From: Gordonia bronchialis DSM 43247
GTDB taxonomy: Bacteria > Actinomycetota > Actinomycetes > Mycobacteriales > Mycobacteriaceae
DNA: 64,000 bases
NCBI RefSeq assembly: GCF_000024785.1
Contig: NC_013441.1
Coordinates: 682,001-746,000, forward strand
Reading direction: 5' to 3'
Below, in pieces: positions 21,657 to 32,914 of the stretch. Below the pieces are notes generated by a model that searched no databases, was not told the origin of the DNA, and saw only the letters and a program-made list of their open reading frames with translations. Within the stretch, counting starts at the first letter, position 1, and each line of letters starts with the position of its first letter. Position numbers and translations under genes: made by a program.

Positions 21657-23525
21657 GTGACTGGATATCCGCCTGACTTCGCTCGGCGTTACCGCGAGCG
21701 TGGTTACTGGATAGGGCAGACCCACACCGCGCTCCTCGAATCGGCTGCGGACGCCCACCCCGACCGGGTTGCGGTGATCGACGATCGCCGGACGCTGACC
21801 TACCGGCAACTCCTCGACTCGTCCCGTTCCCTGGCGCACGGATTCACCGGGCTCGGCCTGGACCCCGGCGCGCGTGTCGTGGTGCAGATGCCGAATGTCG
21901 GCGAGTACCTCGAGGTGGTGTTCGCCCTGTTCGACGCCGGTCTGATCCCGGTGTTCGCACTCGCCTCGCACGGCCGCGCCGAGATCGATGACCTGGTGAC
22001 CCGCGCCGAAGCGTCGGCATATGTGACCGTCGACGCCTTCTCGGCCACGCGGTACGCCGACATCGCTGCGGCGATCCAGACCGCCCATCAGAGTGTCGCG
22101 GTCGTGGTCGCCCCGCTCGGTGGTTCCGACTCGCCGCTCCCGGACGGTGTTATCGGCCTCGACGACCTCCGTACCGGCACCGCCGGCAGCACGGGACGGT
22201 CGTCGAGTCCGGCCGACATCGCGTTCTTGCAGCTCTCCGGCGGGACGACGGGCGTGCCGAAGCTCATCGGCCGTACCCACGACGACTACCTTTATTCGGT
22301 CCGGGAGAGCGCCCGGATCAGCGGATTGTCGCCCGAATCGGTGTTCGGGGTGGTCCTGCCGGTCTCGCACAACTTCACGATGAGCTCACCGGGTGTGCTC
22401 GGCGCGATCCACGCCGGCGCGAGGATCGTCATGGTGGGTTCACCCGACGCCGGCACCGTCTTCGGTGCTGTTGCGAGGCATCGGATCACCCATCTGTCCG
22501 CGGTGCCGCCGCTGGTGGCCGCCTGGCTGGACTCGCCGGCGCGCACCGCACACGACGTGTCGTCGTTGCAGGTCCTCCAGGTCGGCGGGGCCAAGCTGTC
22601 GCGGGCGTTGGCCGAGCGGGTGCCCGACGCATTCGGCGTGTGTCTGCAGCAGGTCTTCGGGATGGCCGAGGGACTGGTGAACTACACCCGGCTCGACGAC
22701 GACGCGGAGACCATCGTCGACACGCAGGGGCGCCCGATCAGTCCCGACGACGAGATCCGGGTGGTGGGGCCCGACGGTGGCGAGGTTCCCGACGGTAGCG
22801 CGGGGGCGTTGCAGACCCGTGGGCCGTACACCATCCGGAACTATTGGGGCGGAGTGTCGCCCGAGTCGTTCACCCCCGACGGCTTCTACATCACCGGCGA
22901 CATCGTGGTGCGGGATGCGCGCGGCTACCTACGGGTCGTCGGCCGCGACAAGGACCAGATCAACCGGGCCGGCGAGAAGATCGCGCCCGAGGAGGTGGAG
23001 AACCATCTGCTGAGCCACCCGGCGGTGCGGGACGCGTCGGTGGTGGGCGTCCCCGACGACCGGCTCGGTGAACACATCCGTGCCTACGTCATCCCCGCGT
23101 CGAGCGCCGGACAGGAATTGCCCGACGAGGTGGGTATCCGCGGGTATCTCCGCGAACGCGGGCTGGCCGCGTTCAAGATCCCCGACGAGATCCTGGTGGT
23201 CGACGAGTTCCCGACGACGCCCGTGGGCAAGGTGAGCAAGAACGCGCAACGCGCCGACACTTCCGCGCCCGCACCGGACGCGGGTGTCGACCGGGACACC
23301 ATTCTGGCCGACGTCGCAGAGAAACTCGGACTCGGCCCCGCCGCACTTTCGGGCACAATCCCGTTGGCCGACACCGGGATCGACTCGCTGGCACTGATGG
23401 CGTTGCTGGACAAGTGGCGGGCGCAGGGCGCGGCGGGCCTCGACTTCGAGGAACTCGCGACCGCGGAGACCGTCGACGACCTGATCGCGGGAGTACTCGC
23501 GGCCCATGCCCGACGTGGCAGCTGA
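21657..23525 (+). CDS. entE: 2,3-DHB-AMP ligase fused to an aryl carrier protein
   Basis: 622 residues. Residues ~1-530 are an aryl-acid AMP ligase (EntE/DhbE/MbtA family): LSGGTTGVPK, HNFTMSSPG, QVFGMAEGLVNYTRLDD, YITGDIV, KDQINRAGEKIAPEE. The Ser in MSSPG and the Val in EGLVNY are the pair associated with 2,3-dihydroxybenzoate; salicylate ligases usually carry Cys and Leu there. The last ~75 residues are a carrier domain with phosphopantetheine Ser in DTGIDSLAL. It would adenylate DHB and load it on its own carrier, replacing the EntB carrier domain. Start GTG 21657 fits the family N-terminus (TGYPPDFARRYRERGYW). Its end overlaps the permease gene by 20 nt. Confidence 0.92.
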   Translation: MTGYPPDFARRYRERGYWIGQTHTALLESAADAHPDRVAVIDDRRTLTYRQLLDSSRSLAHGFTGLGLDPGARVVVQMPNVGEYLEVVFALFDAGLIPVFALASHGRAEIDDLVTRAEASAYVTVDAFSATRYADIAAAIQTAHQSVAVVVAPLGGSDSPLPDGVIGLDDLRTGTAGSTGRSSSPADIAFLQLSGGTTGVPKLIGRTHDDYLYSVRESARISGLSPESVFGVVLPVSHNFTMSSPGVLGAIHAGARIVMVGSPDAGTVFGAVARHRITHLSAVPPLVAAWLDSPARTAHDVSSLQVLQVGGAKLSRALAERVPDAFGVCLQQVFGMAEGLVNYTRLDDDAETIVDTQGRPISPDDEIRVVGPDGGEVPDGSAGALQTRGPYTIRNYWGGVSPESFTPDGFYITGDIVVRDARGYLRVVGRDKDQINRAGEKIAPEEVENHLLSHPAVRDASVVGVPDDRLGEHIRAYVIPASSAGQELPDEVGIRGYLRERGLAAFKIPDEILVVDEFPTTPVGKVSKNAQRADTSAPAPDAGVDRDTILADVAEKLGLGPAALSGTIPLADTGIDSLALMALLDKWRAQGAAGLDFEELATAETVDDLIAGVLAAHARRGS

Positions 23526-24534
23526 GGCGACGCGCCGGCGCGCCGCGACCAACGCGCTGTGGTGGTGTGTGCTGGCGCTCGGCGTGGTGGCGCTGGCCTG
23601 GGCGAGTCTGTTCGTAGGAGCGCGACCGGTGTCGGCGTCCGACGTGTGGGATGCGGTCTTCGACTACGCCGGCAAGTGGGATCAGGAGGTGGTCACCGGA
23701 TATCGGGTTCCGCGAGCGTTGCTGGCGATCGTGGTGGGCGCCGCACTCGGGGTCGCCGGCTCGCTGATCCAGCGGCTGATGCGAAACCCGCTGGGAGATC
23801 CGCAGATCCTGGGCGTCAACGCCGGTGCCTCGCTCGCGGTGGCCGTCGCGGTGGGTTTCTTCGGGATGACCAGCGTCTGGGGATACGTGTGGTTCGCCTT
23901 CGCCGGGGCCGTGGTCGCGATGGCCGTCGTGTACGGGCTGGGGACCGCGGGCCGCGGGCCGATGACCCCGGTGCGGGTGACCATGGCGGGAATCGCGGTG
24001 ACCGCCGTGTTCACCGGCGCGGTGCGCGGCATCGCCCTGGTCAAGCCGGATGCCTTTGATGCGCTGCGCAACTGGGAGGTCGGCTCACTCGTCGGGCGGG
24101 ACACCACGGTACTGGCCGCGGTCACCCCGTTCGTCGTCGTCGGAATCGTCCTGGCGCTCGGCCTGTCCCGGTCGCTCGACGCCATCGCCATGGGCGACGA
24201 CCTCGCGGTGGCCATGGGTGTGCGGGTGCCGCGGGTTCGCACGCTCTCGCTGCTGGCGATCACCCTGCTGTGCGGTGCGGCGACCGCGGCCGCCGGGCCG
24301 ATCGGATTCGTGGGATTGATGGTCCCGCACGCCATCCGGATGCTCCTCGGGGTCGGTGGCTGGTGGCTCACCGCGTTCTCGATGCTCGGTGGTGCGGCGC
24401 TCGTCCTGGTCTCTGACATCGTCGGCCGGGTCATCGTGCGGCCCGACGAGGTGCCCGTCGGCATCGTGACCGCCTTTGTGGGAGCACCGATCCTGATCCT
24501 GCTGGTCCGCCGACTGTCGGTCGGGACGCGATGA
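23506..24534 (+). CDS. Iron-siderophore ABC permease (FecCD/FepD family)
   Basis: 342 residues, about 9-10 membrane segments. FecCD hallmarks: GYRVPRALLAIVVGAALGVAG, LIQRLMRNPLGDPQILGVNAGA (~95), AAAGPIGFVGLMVPHAIR (~260). It forms one half of the inner-membrane channel importing the ferric siderophore. It overlaps the DHB ligase gene by 20 nt and the second permease by ATGA, so the four genes 21657-26422 read as one operon. Confidence 0.93.
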   Translation: MPDVAAEATRRRAATNALWWCVLALGVVALAWASLFVGARPVSASDVWDAVFDYAGKWDQEVVTGYRVPRALLAIVVGAALGVAGSLIQRLMRNPLGDPQILGVNAGASLAVAVAVGFFGMTSVWGYVWFAFAGAVVAMAVVYGLGTAGRGPMTPVRVTMAGIAVTAVFTGAVRGIALVKPDAFDALRNWEVGSLVGRDTTVLAAVTPFVVVGIVLALGLSRSLDAIAMGDDLAVAMGVRVPRVRTLSLLAITLLCGAATAAAGPIGFVGLMVPHAIRMLLGVGGWWLTAFSMLGGAALVLVSDIVGRVIVRPDEVPVGIVTAFVGAPILILLVRRLSVGTR

Positions 24535-25613
24535 GCGGGCACATCGACTCATCCCCGACGCCGGCGGAGAGCATCGACTTCGGGCGGGCGACGCTGCGGT
24601 GGCGCTGGCGCGGGTACTCGCTACGCACCGACCGGCGGGCGTTCGTGGTGGCCACCGCGCTGGCGATCATCACCGTCGTCACGACGGTGATCGCGCTGGG
24701 CGCAGGGGATTACACCGTGTCACCGCTCGACGTGATCCGGGCCGCCTTCGGCGCCGGCGACCCGGCCGCACAACTCGCGATCCGCGAGTGGCAGGCACCG
24801 CGGGTGGTGGCAGCACTCGCCTTCGGCGCGGCACTGGCGTTGTCCGGGGCCATCTTTCAGCTGCTGACCCGCAACCCGTTGGGCAGCCCGGACATCATCG
24901 GCTTCGGCGTCGGCTCCTACACCGGCGCCCTGGTGGTGTCGGTGGTGCTGTCCGGGACGTATCTGATGACCGCGGCCGGGGCGCTGGCCGGCGGGCTGCT
25001 GACCGCGGTGGTGGTGTACGCGTTGGCGTTCCGGCAGGGGGTGAGCGGTTTTCGGCTGGTCATCATCGGTGTCGCGATCAGCGCCATGCTGTCGGCCGCC
25101 AACTATTGGCTGATCCTGCGTGCCGAACTCACCGACGCCATGAATGCCGCCCAGTGGGGCGCAGGCAATCTGAGCACTGTCACCTGGGATCTGCTCACCC
25201 CGGCGCTCGCCGTGATCGCGGTGCTCATCGTCGGCGTGGCGATGCTGGCGCGCCGAAATCCGATCCTCGAACTCGGGCCCGATCTCGGGCAGACGCTGGG
25301 TGCGCAGACCCGTGCTGTGCAGATCCTGCTCCCAACGCTGGGGGTGGCTTTGACCGCAGCGGCGACAGCGGTGGCCGGGCCGATCGCGTTCATCGCGTTG
25401 TCGTCACCACACATCGCGCGCCGGCTCGTCGGAGGTGGACAGACCCCGCTGGCCGCCACCGCGCTCACCGGGTCGTCGTTGTTGTTGATCAGCGATCTCA
25501 TTGCGGCCCGCGCCTTCTCGCCGAAGGTGCTGCCGGTCGGTGTGGTGACTGTGTGCCTGGGCGGCTGCTATCTGTGCTACCTGTTGTATCGCGAATTGAG
25601 GCAGGACCGATGA
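24531..25613 (+). CDS. Iron-siderophore ABC permease (FecCD/FepG family)
   Basis: 360 residues, second FecCD-type subunit. Motifs: PRVVAALAFGAALALSGAIF, LTRNPLGSPDIIGFGVGSYTGA (~120), AVAGPIAFIALSSPHIARRL (~285). A cytoplasmic N-terminus of ~40 residues precedes the first membrane segment. It pairs with the preceding permease to form the translocation pore. The start overlaps the previous stop and the stop overlaps the ATPase start, both as ATGA. Confidence 0.93.
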   Translation: MSGHIDSSPTPAESIDFGRATLRWRWRGYSLRTDRRAFVVATALAIITVVTTVIALGAGDYTVSPLDVIRAAFGAGDPAAQLAIREWQAPRVVAALAFGAALALSGAIFQLLTRNPLGSPDIIGFGVGSYTGALVVSVVLSGTYLMTAAGALAGGLLTAVVVYALAFRQGVSGFRLVIIGVAISAMLSAANYWLILRAELTDAMNAAQWGAGNLSTVTWDLLTPALAVIAVLIVGVAMLARRNPILELGPDLGQTLGAQTRAVQILLPTLGVALTAAATAVAGPIAFIALSSPHIARRLVGGGQTPLAATALTGSSLLLISDLIAARAFSPKVLPVGVVTVCLGGCYLCYLLYRELRQDR

Positions 25614-26422
25614 CGACGATCACCTCCCGACTCGGCGCCGACGGGGTCACCCTGGCCTACGGTGGTGCGCCGATCTCCCGAGACCTCACCGTGCAGATCC
25701 CGGACAACGAGTTCACGGTGATCATCGGCCCCAACGCATGCGGGAAATCGACTCTGCTGCGGGCGTTGTCGCGGCTGCTGGCGCCCACGGCCGGGACGAT
25801 CATCCTCGACGGCAAGGCCATCGGTGACTACCCAGCGAAGGACGTCGCCCGGCGACTGGCCCTGCTGCCGCAGTCGTCGATTCCGCCCGAGGACATCCGG
25901 GTGGCCGAACTGGTCTCGCGCGGACGGTACCCGCATCAGCGATTTCTCCGGCAGTGGTCGCACGCCGACGAGGAGGCGGTGGCCGCGGCGATGGCCGCCA
26001 CCGGCGTCGAACACCTGGCCGGCGAACGAGTGGACCGGCTCTCCGGTGGTCAACGCCAGCGTGTCTGGGTGGCGCTCGTACTCGCGCAGGACACGCCGCT
26101 CGTGCTGCTCGACGAGCCGACCACGTTCCTCGACATTGCTTTTCAGGTAGAGCTCCTCGACCTCTGCCGTGACCTCAACCGGGATCGCGGCCGCACCGTG
26201 GTGGCGGTTCTGCACGACCTCAATCAGGCATGCCGGTACGCCGATCACATCATCGCGATGAACAAGGGACAGATCGTGGCGGCCGGACCACCCGCCGAGA
26301 TCGTCACGGAGACCCTGGTGGAAGAGGTCTTCGGGCTGCGCTGCCAGATCATCGACGACCCGCAGTCACATACGCCGCTGATCGTTCCGCGGGTGGCGGC
26401 CGGTTTCGGCGGTGGGCGGTGA
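25610..26422 (+). CDS. Iron-siderophore ABC transporter ATPase (FepC family)
   Basis: 270 residues, full nucleotide-binding subunit: Walker A GPNACGKST (~38), Q-loop LLPQSS, signature LSGGQRQRVWVAL (~140), Walker B LVLLDEPTTFLD, switch His in VAVLHDLNQA. It energises import by the two FecCD permeases just upstream. ATG 25610 overlaps the permease stop; the much longer open frame upstream is a shadow of the permease gene. The GTG of a 50-codon ORF overlaps its stop. Confidence 0.94.
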   Translation: MTTITSRLGADGVTLAYGGAPISRDLTVQIPDNEFTVIIGPNACGKSTLLRALSRLLAPTAGTIILDGKAIGDYPAKDVARRLALLPQSSIPPEDIRVAELVSRGRYPHQRFLRQWSHADEEAVAAAMAATGVEHLAGERVDRLSGGQRQRVWVALVLAQDTPLVLLDEPTTFLDIAFQVELLDLCRDLNRDRGRTVVAVLHDLNQACRYADHIIAMNKGQIVAAGPPAEIVTETLVEEVFGLRCQIIDDPQSHTPLIVPRVAAGFGGGR

Positions 26423-26571
26423 CGTACGCGGCGGGCACGGCACCGATCCTCGCCACCGTCCCGGCGGGCAGCGCCATCAGCGACATCGTGGTGGACCCGA
26501 AGGACGGAACGGTGTATGGGACACAGCATCAGAGCGGCAAGCTCACCGTGCTCAGGCTGATGCGCCGCTGA
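26419..26571 (+). CDS. 50-residue beta-propeller-repeat-like ORF, possibly a gene remnant
   Basis: The GTG start overlaps the ATPase stop (GTGA), as elsewhere in this operon. The 50 residues include VPAGSAISDIVVDPKDGTVY followed by KLTVL, the look of one YVTN/NHL-type beta-propeller blade. A single blade cannot form a propeller, so this is probably the residue of a longer secreted or surface protein, or a non-functional ORF. Its 3' end overlaps the convergent M20 hydrolase gene by 20 nt. I cannot assign a function. Confidence 0.45.
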   Translation: MTYAAGTAPILATVPAGSAISDIVVDPKDGTVYGTQHQSGKLTVLRLMRR

Positions 26572-27733
26572 TCTCGGCGATGGCCGTGCGGGCCATCTCG
26601 GCGAGGTAATGCGCGCCGCGGGTGAGGATCTCGTCGTTGAAGTCGTAGGTCGGGTTGTGCACCGGCCCGGCCTCGTCGGTGACCGGTCCGTTCCCGATGA
26701 ACCCGTAGGCGCCCGGGATACGCTCCAGATAGAAGGAGAAGTCCTCGGCGGCAAGCAGTCCCGCGCAGTTGGCGTCGACGTGATCGCGGCCGGCGACACC
26801 GATGGCCGCGCGGGCGGCCCGCTCCGCACGGTCGGGGTCGTTGACGGTGCACGGGTAGCGGTGCACGAAGTCCAGCTCGACGTCGACGCCGTGCACATCG
26901 GCTGTCGCCGTACAGATGCGCCGGATCTGGTTCTCGATACGTTCGCGGGAGTCCGCGTCGAGACAACGAGCGGTGCCGAGCAGCTCCGCGCGCGTCGGCA
27001 ACACGTTGTTGGTGGTTCCCGCGTGGAACGCGGTGATGGAAACCACCGCGGGCACAAGGGGATCGAGACGACGCGCGACGATGGTCTGCACCTGCGTCAC
27101 GAGGTAGGCGCCCGCCGCGACCACATCACCGGTCCGGTCCGGGGCCATCGCGTGTCCGCCCTCGGCGGTGATGGTGATGGTGATGTCGTCGAAGGAGGCG
27201 AGGATGGTGCCCGGCCGGATCGCGAAATCCCCGGCCGGAATGCCGGGAATGTTGTGGATTCCGTAGATCTCCTGAATGCCGAACCGCTCGAGGAGTCCGT
27301 CGTCGAGCATGGCCGGCGCTCCGGCGGCCCCCTCTTCGGCGGGCTGAAAGACGAGGACCACGGTACCGGCGAGATCGTCGCGTGCACTGAGGAGTTGGGC
27401 CGCACCGAGCAGCATGGCGACGTGGCCGTCGTGCCCGCACGCGTGCATGACGCCGTCGTTTCGCGAGCGGTACGGCAGATCGCGCACCTCGGTGATCGGC
27501 AGGGCATCCATGTCGGCGCGCAGGCCGACGATCGGGCCGCCGGATCCGCCCCGGATGACACCGACGACCCCGGTGCCGCCCACACCCGTGGTCACCTCGA
27601 TGTTGAGCTCTCGCAACCGGTCGGCGACCACCGCTGCGGTGCGGGTTTCGGCGAAGGCGAGTTCGGGGTGCGCGTGCAGATCGCGGCGGATGTCGCGCAG
27701 GTGGGTCAGATCAGGGGTCGTCGGGGTGGCCAC
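26552..27733 (-). CDS. M20-family amidohydrolase (hippurate/N-acyl-amino-acid hydrolase type)
   Basis: 393 residues, metal-dependent M20D carboxypeptidase/aminoacylase fold: RRDLHAHPELAFAE (~17), GLRADMDALPI (~70), metal-binding VMHACGHDGH (~95-105), FQPAEEGAAGA (~130), dimerisation region GGHAMAPDRTGD, C-terminal AAEDFSFYLERIPGAYGFIG. It probably cleaves N-acyl amino acids or amino-acid conjugates in the cytoplasm. It is convergent with the siderophore import operon. A role in siderophore turnover is conceivable but unsupported. Confidence 0.9.
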   Translation of the reverse strand: MATPTTPDLTHLRDIRRDLHAHPELAFAETRTAAVVADRLRELNIEVTTGVGGTGVVGVIRGGSGGPIVGLRADMDALPITEVRDLPYRSRNDGVMHACGHDGHVAMLLGAAQLLSARDDLAGTVVLVFQPAEEGAAGAPAMLDDGLLERFGIQEIYGIHNIPGIPAGDFAIRPGTILASFDDITITITAEGGHAMAPDRTGDVVAAGAYLVTQVQTIVARRLDPLVPAVVSITAFHAGTTNNVLPTRAELLGTARCLDADSRERIENQIRRICTATADVHGVDVELDFVHRYPCTVNDPDRAERAARAAIGVAGRDHVDANCAGLLAAEDFSFYLERIPGAYGFIGNGPVTDEAGPVHNPTYDFNDEILTRGAHYLAEMARTAIAEISGASA

Positions 27734-27801
27734 CTGCTGGACGGTATCAGCCCGTTCGGTTCCGCACGCTGGTTGAGCTCATCGCGTACGGCTGTGATGT
27801 C

Positions 27802-30474
<2,673 letters not shown>

Positions 30475-30597
30475 ATGTGGTTGTTGCCACCGACACACTA
30501 CGCCGGTCCGCACGGCGTCGCGACGGCCTGTCCGATCGGGCGGATTGCGCTCACGCTGACCGTGTCCTTGCCGTGCCTACGGTTCCGTAGGGTAGTG

Positions 30598-30613
30598 TGT
30601 GACCGGGATCACA
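30598..30613 (+). promoter_or_regulatory. Perfect CRP/GlxR-type palindrome
   Basis: TGTGACCGGGATCACA fits TGTGA-N6-TCACA with both half-sites exact, the site of Crp/GlxR regulators in Actinobacteria. It lies 78 nt before the GTG of the small acetyltransferase gene and could also act towards thiC. Regulation is inferred. Confidence 0.55.
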
Positions 30614-30690
30614 GATCGAAGGATGCCGCCTGTTTGGGGAACCAGGTGACAGGTCGTGATCGCGCGCTTCAAGCTGTCCGGAGGGAACAC

Positions 30691-31038
30691 GTGAACAGGA
30701 AACACCGGCAACGGCCGCCGCAGTCGGCCCAGGCCATATTGCAGCAGATCTCGCAGGTCGTCCACAATCCCGATCGGGATCGGTTCGAGCTGTGGGTGGC
30801 CGGTGACCTCGTCGGAGTGCTCGGGTATTCCACCGAGACCGTCGACGGTCAGACCACCGTCACCGTGCTGCACACGGTGCTCTACGACGAGTACTCCGGG
30901 CATGGCCTCGGCACCCGACTGACCCGCACCGCGATCGCCTACGCCCGCGACCAGGGCGCTCGGCTGCGGCCCGTGTGCACCTTCACCAAGCACTACCTCG
31001 ACGCGCACCCGGGGATCGTCGCGGTGGCTCCGGCCTGA
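30691..31038 (+). CDS. Small GNAT-like acetyltransferase (PF14542/YidJ type)
   Basis: 115 residues. It matches the compact GNAT family: ELWVAGDLVGVLGYSTE (~36), VLHTVLYDEYSGHGLGTRLTR (acetyl-CoA loop, ~63), ARDQGARLRPVCTFTKHYL (~87). The substrate is unknown; family members are stand-alone proteins of ~90-110 residues. I chose GTG 30691, which has GGAGGG six nucleotides upstream; the longer open frame crosses the riboswitch. The 208-nt region upstream, up to the riboswitch, carries the CRP-type palindrome. Confidence 0.8.
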   Translation: MNRKHRQRPPQSAQAILQQISQVVHNPDRDRFELWVAGDLVGVLGYSTETVDGQTTVTVLHTVLYDEYSGHGLGTRLTRTAIAYARDQGARLRPVCTFTKHYLDAHPGIVAVAPA

Positions 31039-31056
31039 CGCGAGACCGGTAAGAAG

Positions 31057-31075
31057 TTAGCCCAGGCTATCCTGG
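31057..31075 (+). promoter_or_regulatory. Iron box upstream of the siderophore-interacting protein gene
   Basis: TTAGCCCAGGCTATCCTGG keeps TTAG, AGGCTA and CCT of the IdeR/DtxR consensus. It lies 31-49 nt before the ATG at 31106, a normal operator position. Confidence 0.6.
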
Positions 31076-31105
31076 CGGCACATGTTGTCGACGGGAGGTC
31101 AAACG

Positions 31106-31858
31106 ATGTCTGAGGTGTCCACGAAAGGCCGCGGCTGGCAGGGTGCGGTGCTCAAGCTGCTGGGTGCCGACGACGTCGCGCTGACGGTCACCAGCACCGA
31201 GGCGGTGACCGATCACTACCTGCGCCTCGGCTTCACCGGCGGAGGTCTGTTCACCAAACGCACGGTTCATCCGACGATGTGGGTGCGGCTGTGGTTTGAG
31301 TCCGACGGCAAGCTGCATCAGCGCGGATACACACTGGTCGACCCCGATCCCGCCGCCGACACCTTCTCGATCGAGTTCGCGATCCACGACGGTCCGGCAG
31401 CGCGCTGGGCGCAGCAGGCTCGGCCCGGCGACGTCATCAACGCCACCGCGATGGGCTCCAAGTTCGAGATGCCCGAGTCTGCGCAGGCGTTCCTGATCGC
31501 CGGGGACACCGCGTCGATGGCCGCGATCAATTCGCTGCTCGACGCGATCTCGGCGTCGTCGAATCCCCTGACGCCGGCGACGATCTGGTTCGAGTATCAG
31601 CACGACAGCGACAAGGACCTGCCGCTGCGGTTGCGCCCGCAGGACACCGTCCACTGGATTCCGCGGGAACGTGACGGGGCCGCGCTCGTCGATGCGGTCA
31701 AGGCGGCAGCCTTCGACGCCACCGGCCAATACGGTTGGGTGGCACTGGATTCGGCAAGCACCCGGGCGGTGTCGGCGGTGTTCAAGAACGATTTCAAGCT
31801 CGGCAAGAAGGCGGTGAAAGCCCAGGCCTACTGGGTGCACGGCCGCGCCTGGGGCTGA
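31106..31858 (+). CDS. Siderophore-interacting protein (FAD-dependent ferric-siderophore reductase, SIP/ViuB family)
   Basis: 250 residues. FAD-binding half with the RGYTLVD motif (RxYT type, ~75) and FAIHDGPAARWAQQARPGD (~95-113); NAD(P)H/SIP half with FLIAGDTASMAAINSLLDAI (~135-154). Such proteins reduce Fe(III)-siderophore in the cytoplasm and release Fe(II). It would complement the Fes-like esterase for catecholates or be the main route for the hydroxamate siderophore. ATG 31106 has GGGAGG seven nucleotides upstream; an ATG 24 nt earlier is less likely. An iron box precedes it. Confidence 0.92.
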   Translation: MSEVSTKGRGWQGAVLKLLGADDVALTVTSTEAVTDHYLRLGFTGGGLFTKRTVHPTMWVRLWFESDGKLHQRGYTLVDPDPAADTFSIEFAIHDGPAARWAQQARPGDVINATAMGSKFEMPESAQAFLIAGDTASMAAINSLLDAISASSNPLTPATIWFEYQHDSDKDLPLRLRPQDTVHWIPRERDGAALVDAVKAAAFDATGQYGWVALDSASTRAVSAVFKNDFKLGKKAVKAQAYWVHGRAWG

Positions 31859-31892
31859 CCGCCGACGTCGGGGGATGTCCCCGAACGGCTGA

Positions 31893-31911
31893 TTAGGTTA
31901 CCCTTACTCGC
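31893..31911 (+). promoter_or_regulatory. Putative iron box upstream of the ABC exporter operon
   Basis: TTAGGTTACCCTTACTCGC: the first eight bases match the IdeR consensus exactly, the second half is poor. It lies 40-58 nt before the ATG of the broken ATPase gene, suggesting iron control of this transporter. Confidence 0.45.
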
Positions 31912-31950
31912 GATCGGTGGGTGTTGCTCACGAGTCGACGAGAGGCTGTC

Positions 31951-32914
31951 ATGTCCCTGGTGGTGATCGAAGACCTGGTCAAGTCCTTCGGGGAGGTCCG
32001 CGCCCTCGACGGCGTCGGATTCGAGATACCCGAGGGCTCGATCCTCGGGCTGCTCGGACCCAACGGCAGCGGCAAGACGACCACCGTGTCGATCCTGTCC
32101 ACGCTGCAGCGCCCCACGGCCGGGCGGGCACGGATCGCCGGATACGACGTCGTCGCCGACGCCGCGCAGGTCCGCGAGATCATCTCCCTCACCGGGCAGT
32201 ACGCCTCGCTCGACGCAAAGCTGACCGCGCGGGAGAACGTCAGCATGTTCGGCCGGCTCACCGGCCTCTCGCGCCGCGATGTCACCGCGCGAATCGGTGT
32301 CGTCGCACGCGATTTCGGCCTCGACGAGTTCATCGATCGCAAGGTCGCCGATCTGTCCGGCGGCATGCGGCGCCGCGTCGACATCGCCTGCGCGCTCATC
32401 ACCCGGCCGCGGGTGCTGTTCCTCTACGAGCCGCGACCCGCGCAGCCGGGCGGCGGTGTGGGACACCATCGCCGCGTTGCGCAACGACGGCATCACCGTG
32501 CTGCTCACCACCCAATATCTCGAGGAGGCCGACCGGCTCGCCGATTCGATCGTGATGCTCGACCACGGCCGCATCGTCGCGCACGGCACGCCGGAGCAAC
32601 TGAAACACCGTGCCGGATCAGCGGTCTGCGAGGTGACGCTGCTCGACGCCGCCGATCTCACCCGAACCCGTGCCGCGCTGGCGGGCTTCGACGAACTCGA
32701 CGTGGCCGCCGGTGAGCAACGGCCGAAGCTGTCCATCGCCGCGCCCGACGAACTCGGCACCGTCGCGGGCGTGGTGGAGGAACTGCGCCGCAACGAGATC
32801 CCGGTCTTCGACATCGGGTTGCGCAGACCATCACTCGACGAGGTGTTCTTCGCGCTGACCGGGGAGCGTCCGGTCGACGAGACCCCCTCCGGCGCGGCGG
32901 AACTGGCCGGATGA
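31951..32914 (+). pseudogene. DrrA-like ABC transporter ATPase, frameshifted at Walker B
   Basis: Intact, this would be a ~324-residue ABC-2-type exporter ATPase. Walker A (LLGPNGSGKTTTV, ~37), Q-loop (SLTGQYASLD) and signature (LSGGMRRRV, ~138) are normal. At 32421-32435 the expected LFLDEPTTGLDPRSR reads LFLYEP and then jumps frame into DPRSRAAVWDT. Eleven net bases are missing (the TTGL codons), and the Walker B Asp codon reads TAC (Tyr). The second frame then continues normally (VLLTTQYLEEADRLAD, LRRPSLDEVFFALTG) to 32914. As written, the first frame ends at 32715 with a scrambled C-terminus. Two lesions at one catalytic spot argue for real decay or a local assembly fault. Downstream permeases are intact and coupled. 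Confidence 0.85.

Noticed and set aside
21657..23525. Salicylate-AMP ligase (MbtA proper)
   Set aside because: The residues that separate DHB from salicylate ligases (Ser in MSSPG, Val in EGLVNY) are of DHB type, and an isochorismatase rather than a salicylate synthase is nearby.
24599..25609. Long open frame ahead of the siderophore ATPase
   Set aside because: It covers the second permease in the wrong frame and is Arg/Gly-rich; the ATPase starts at ATG 25610 in a normal ATGA overlap.
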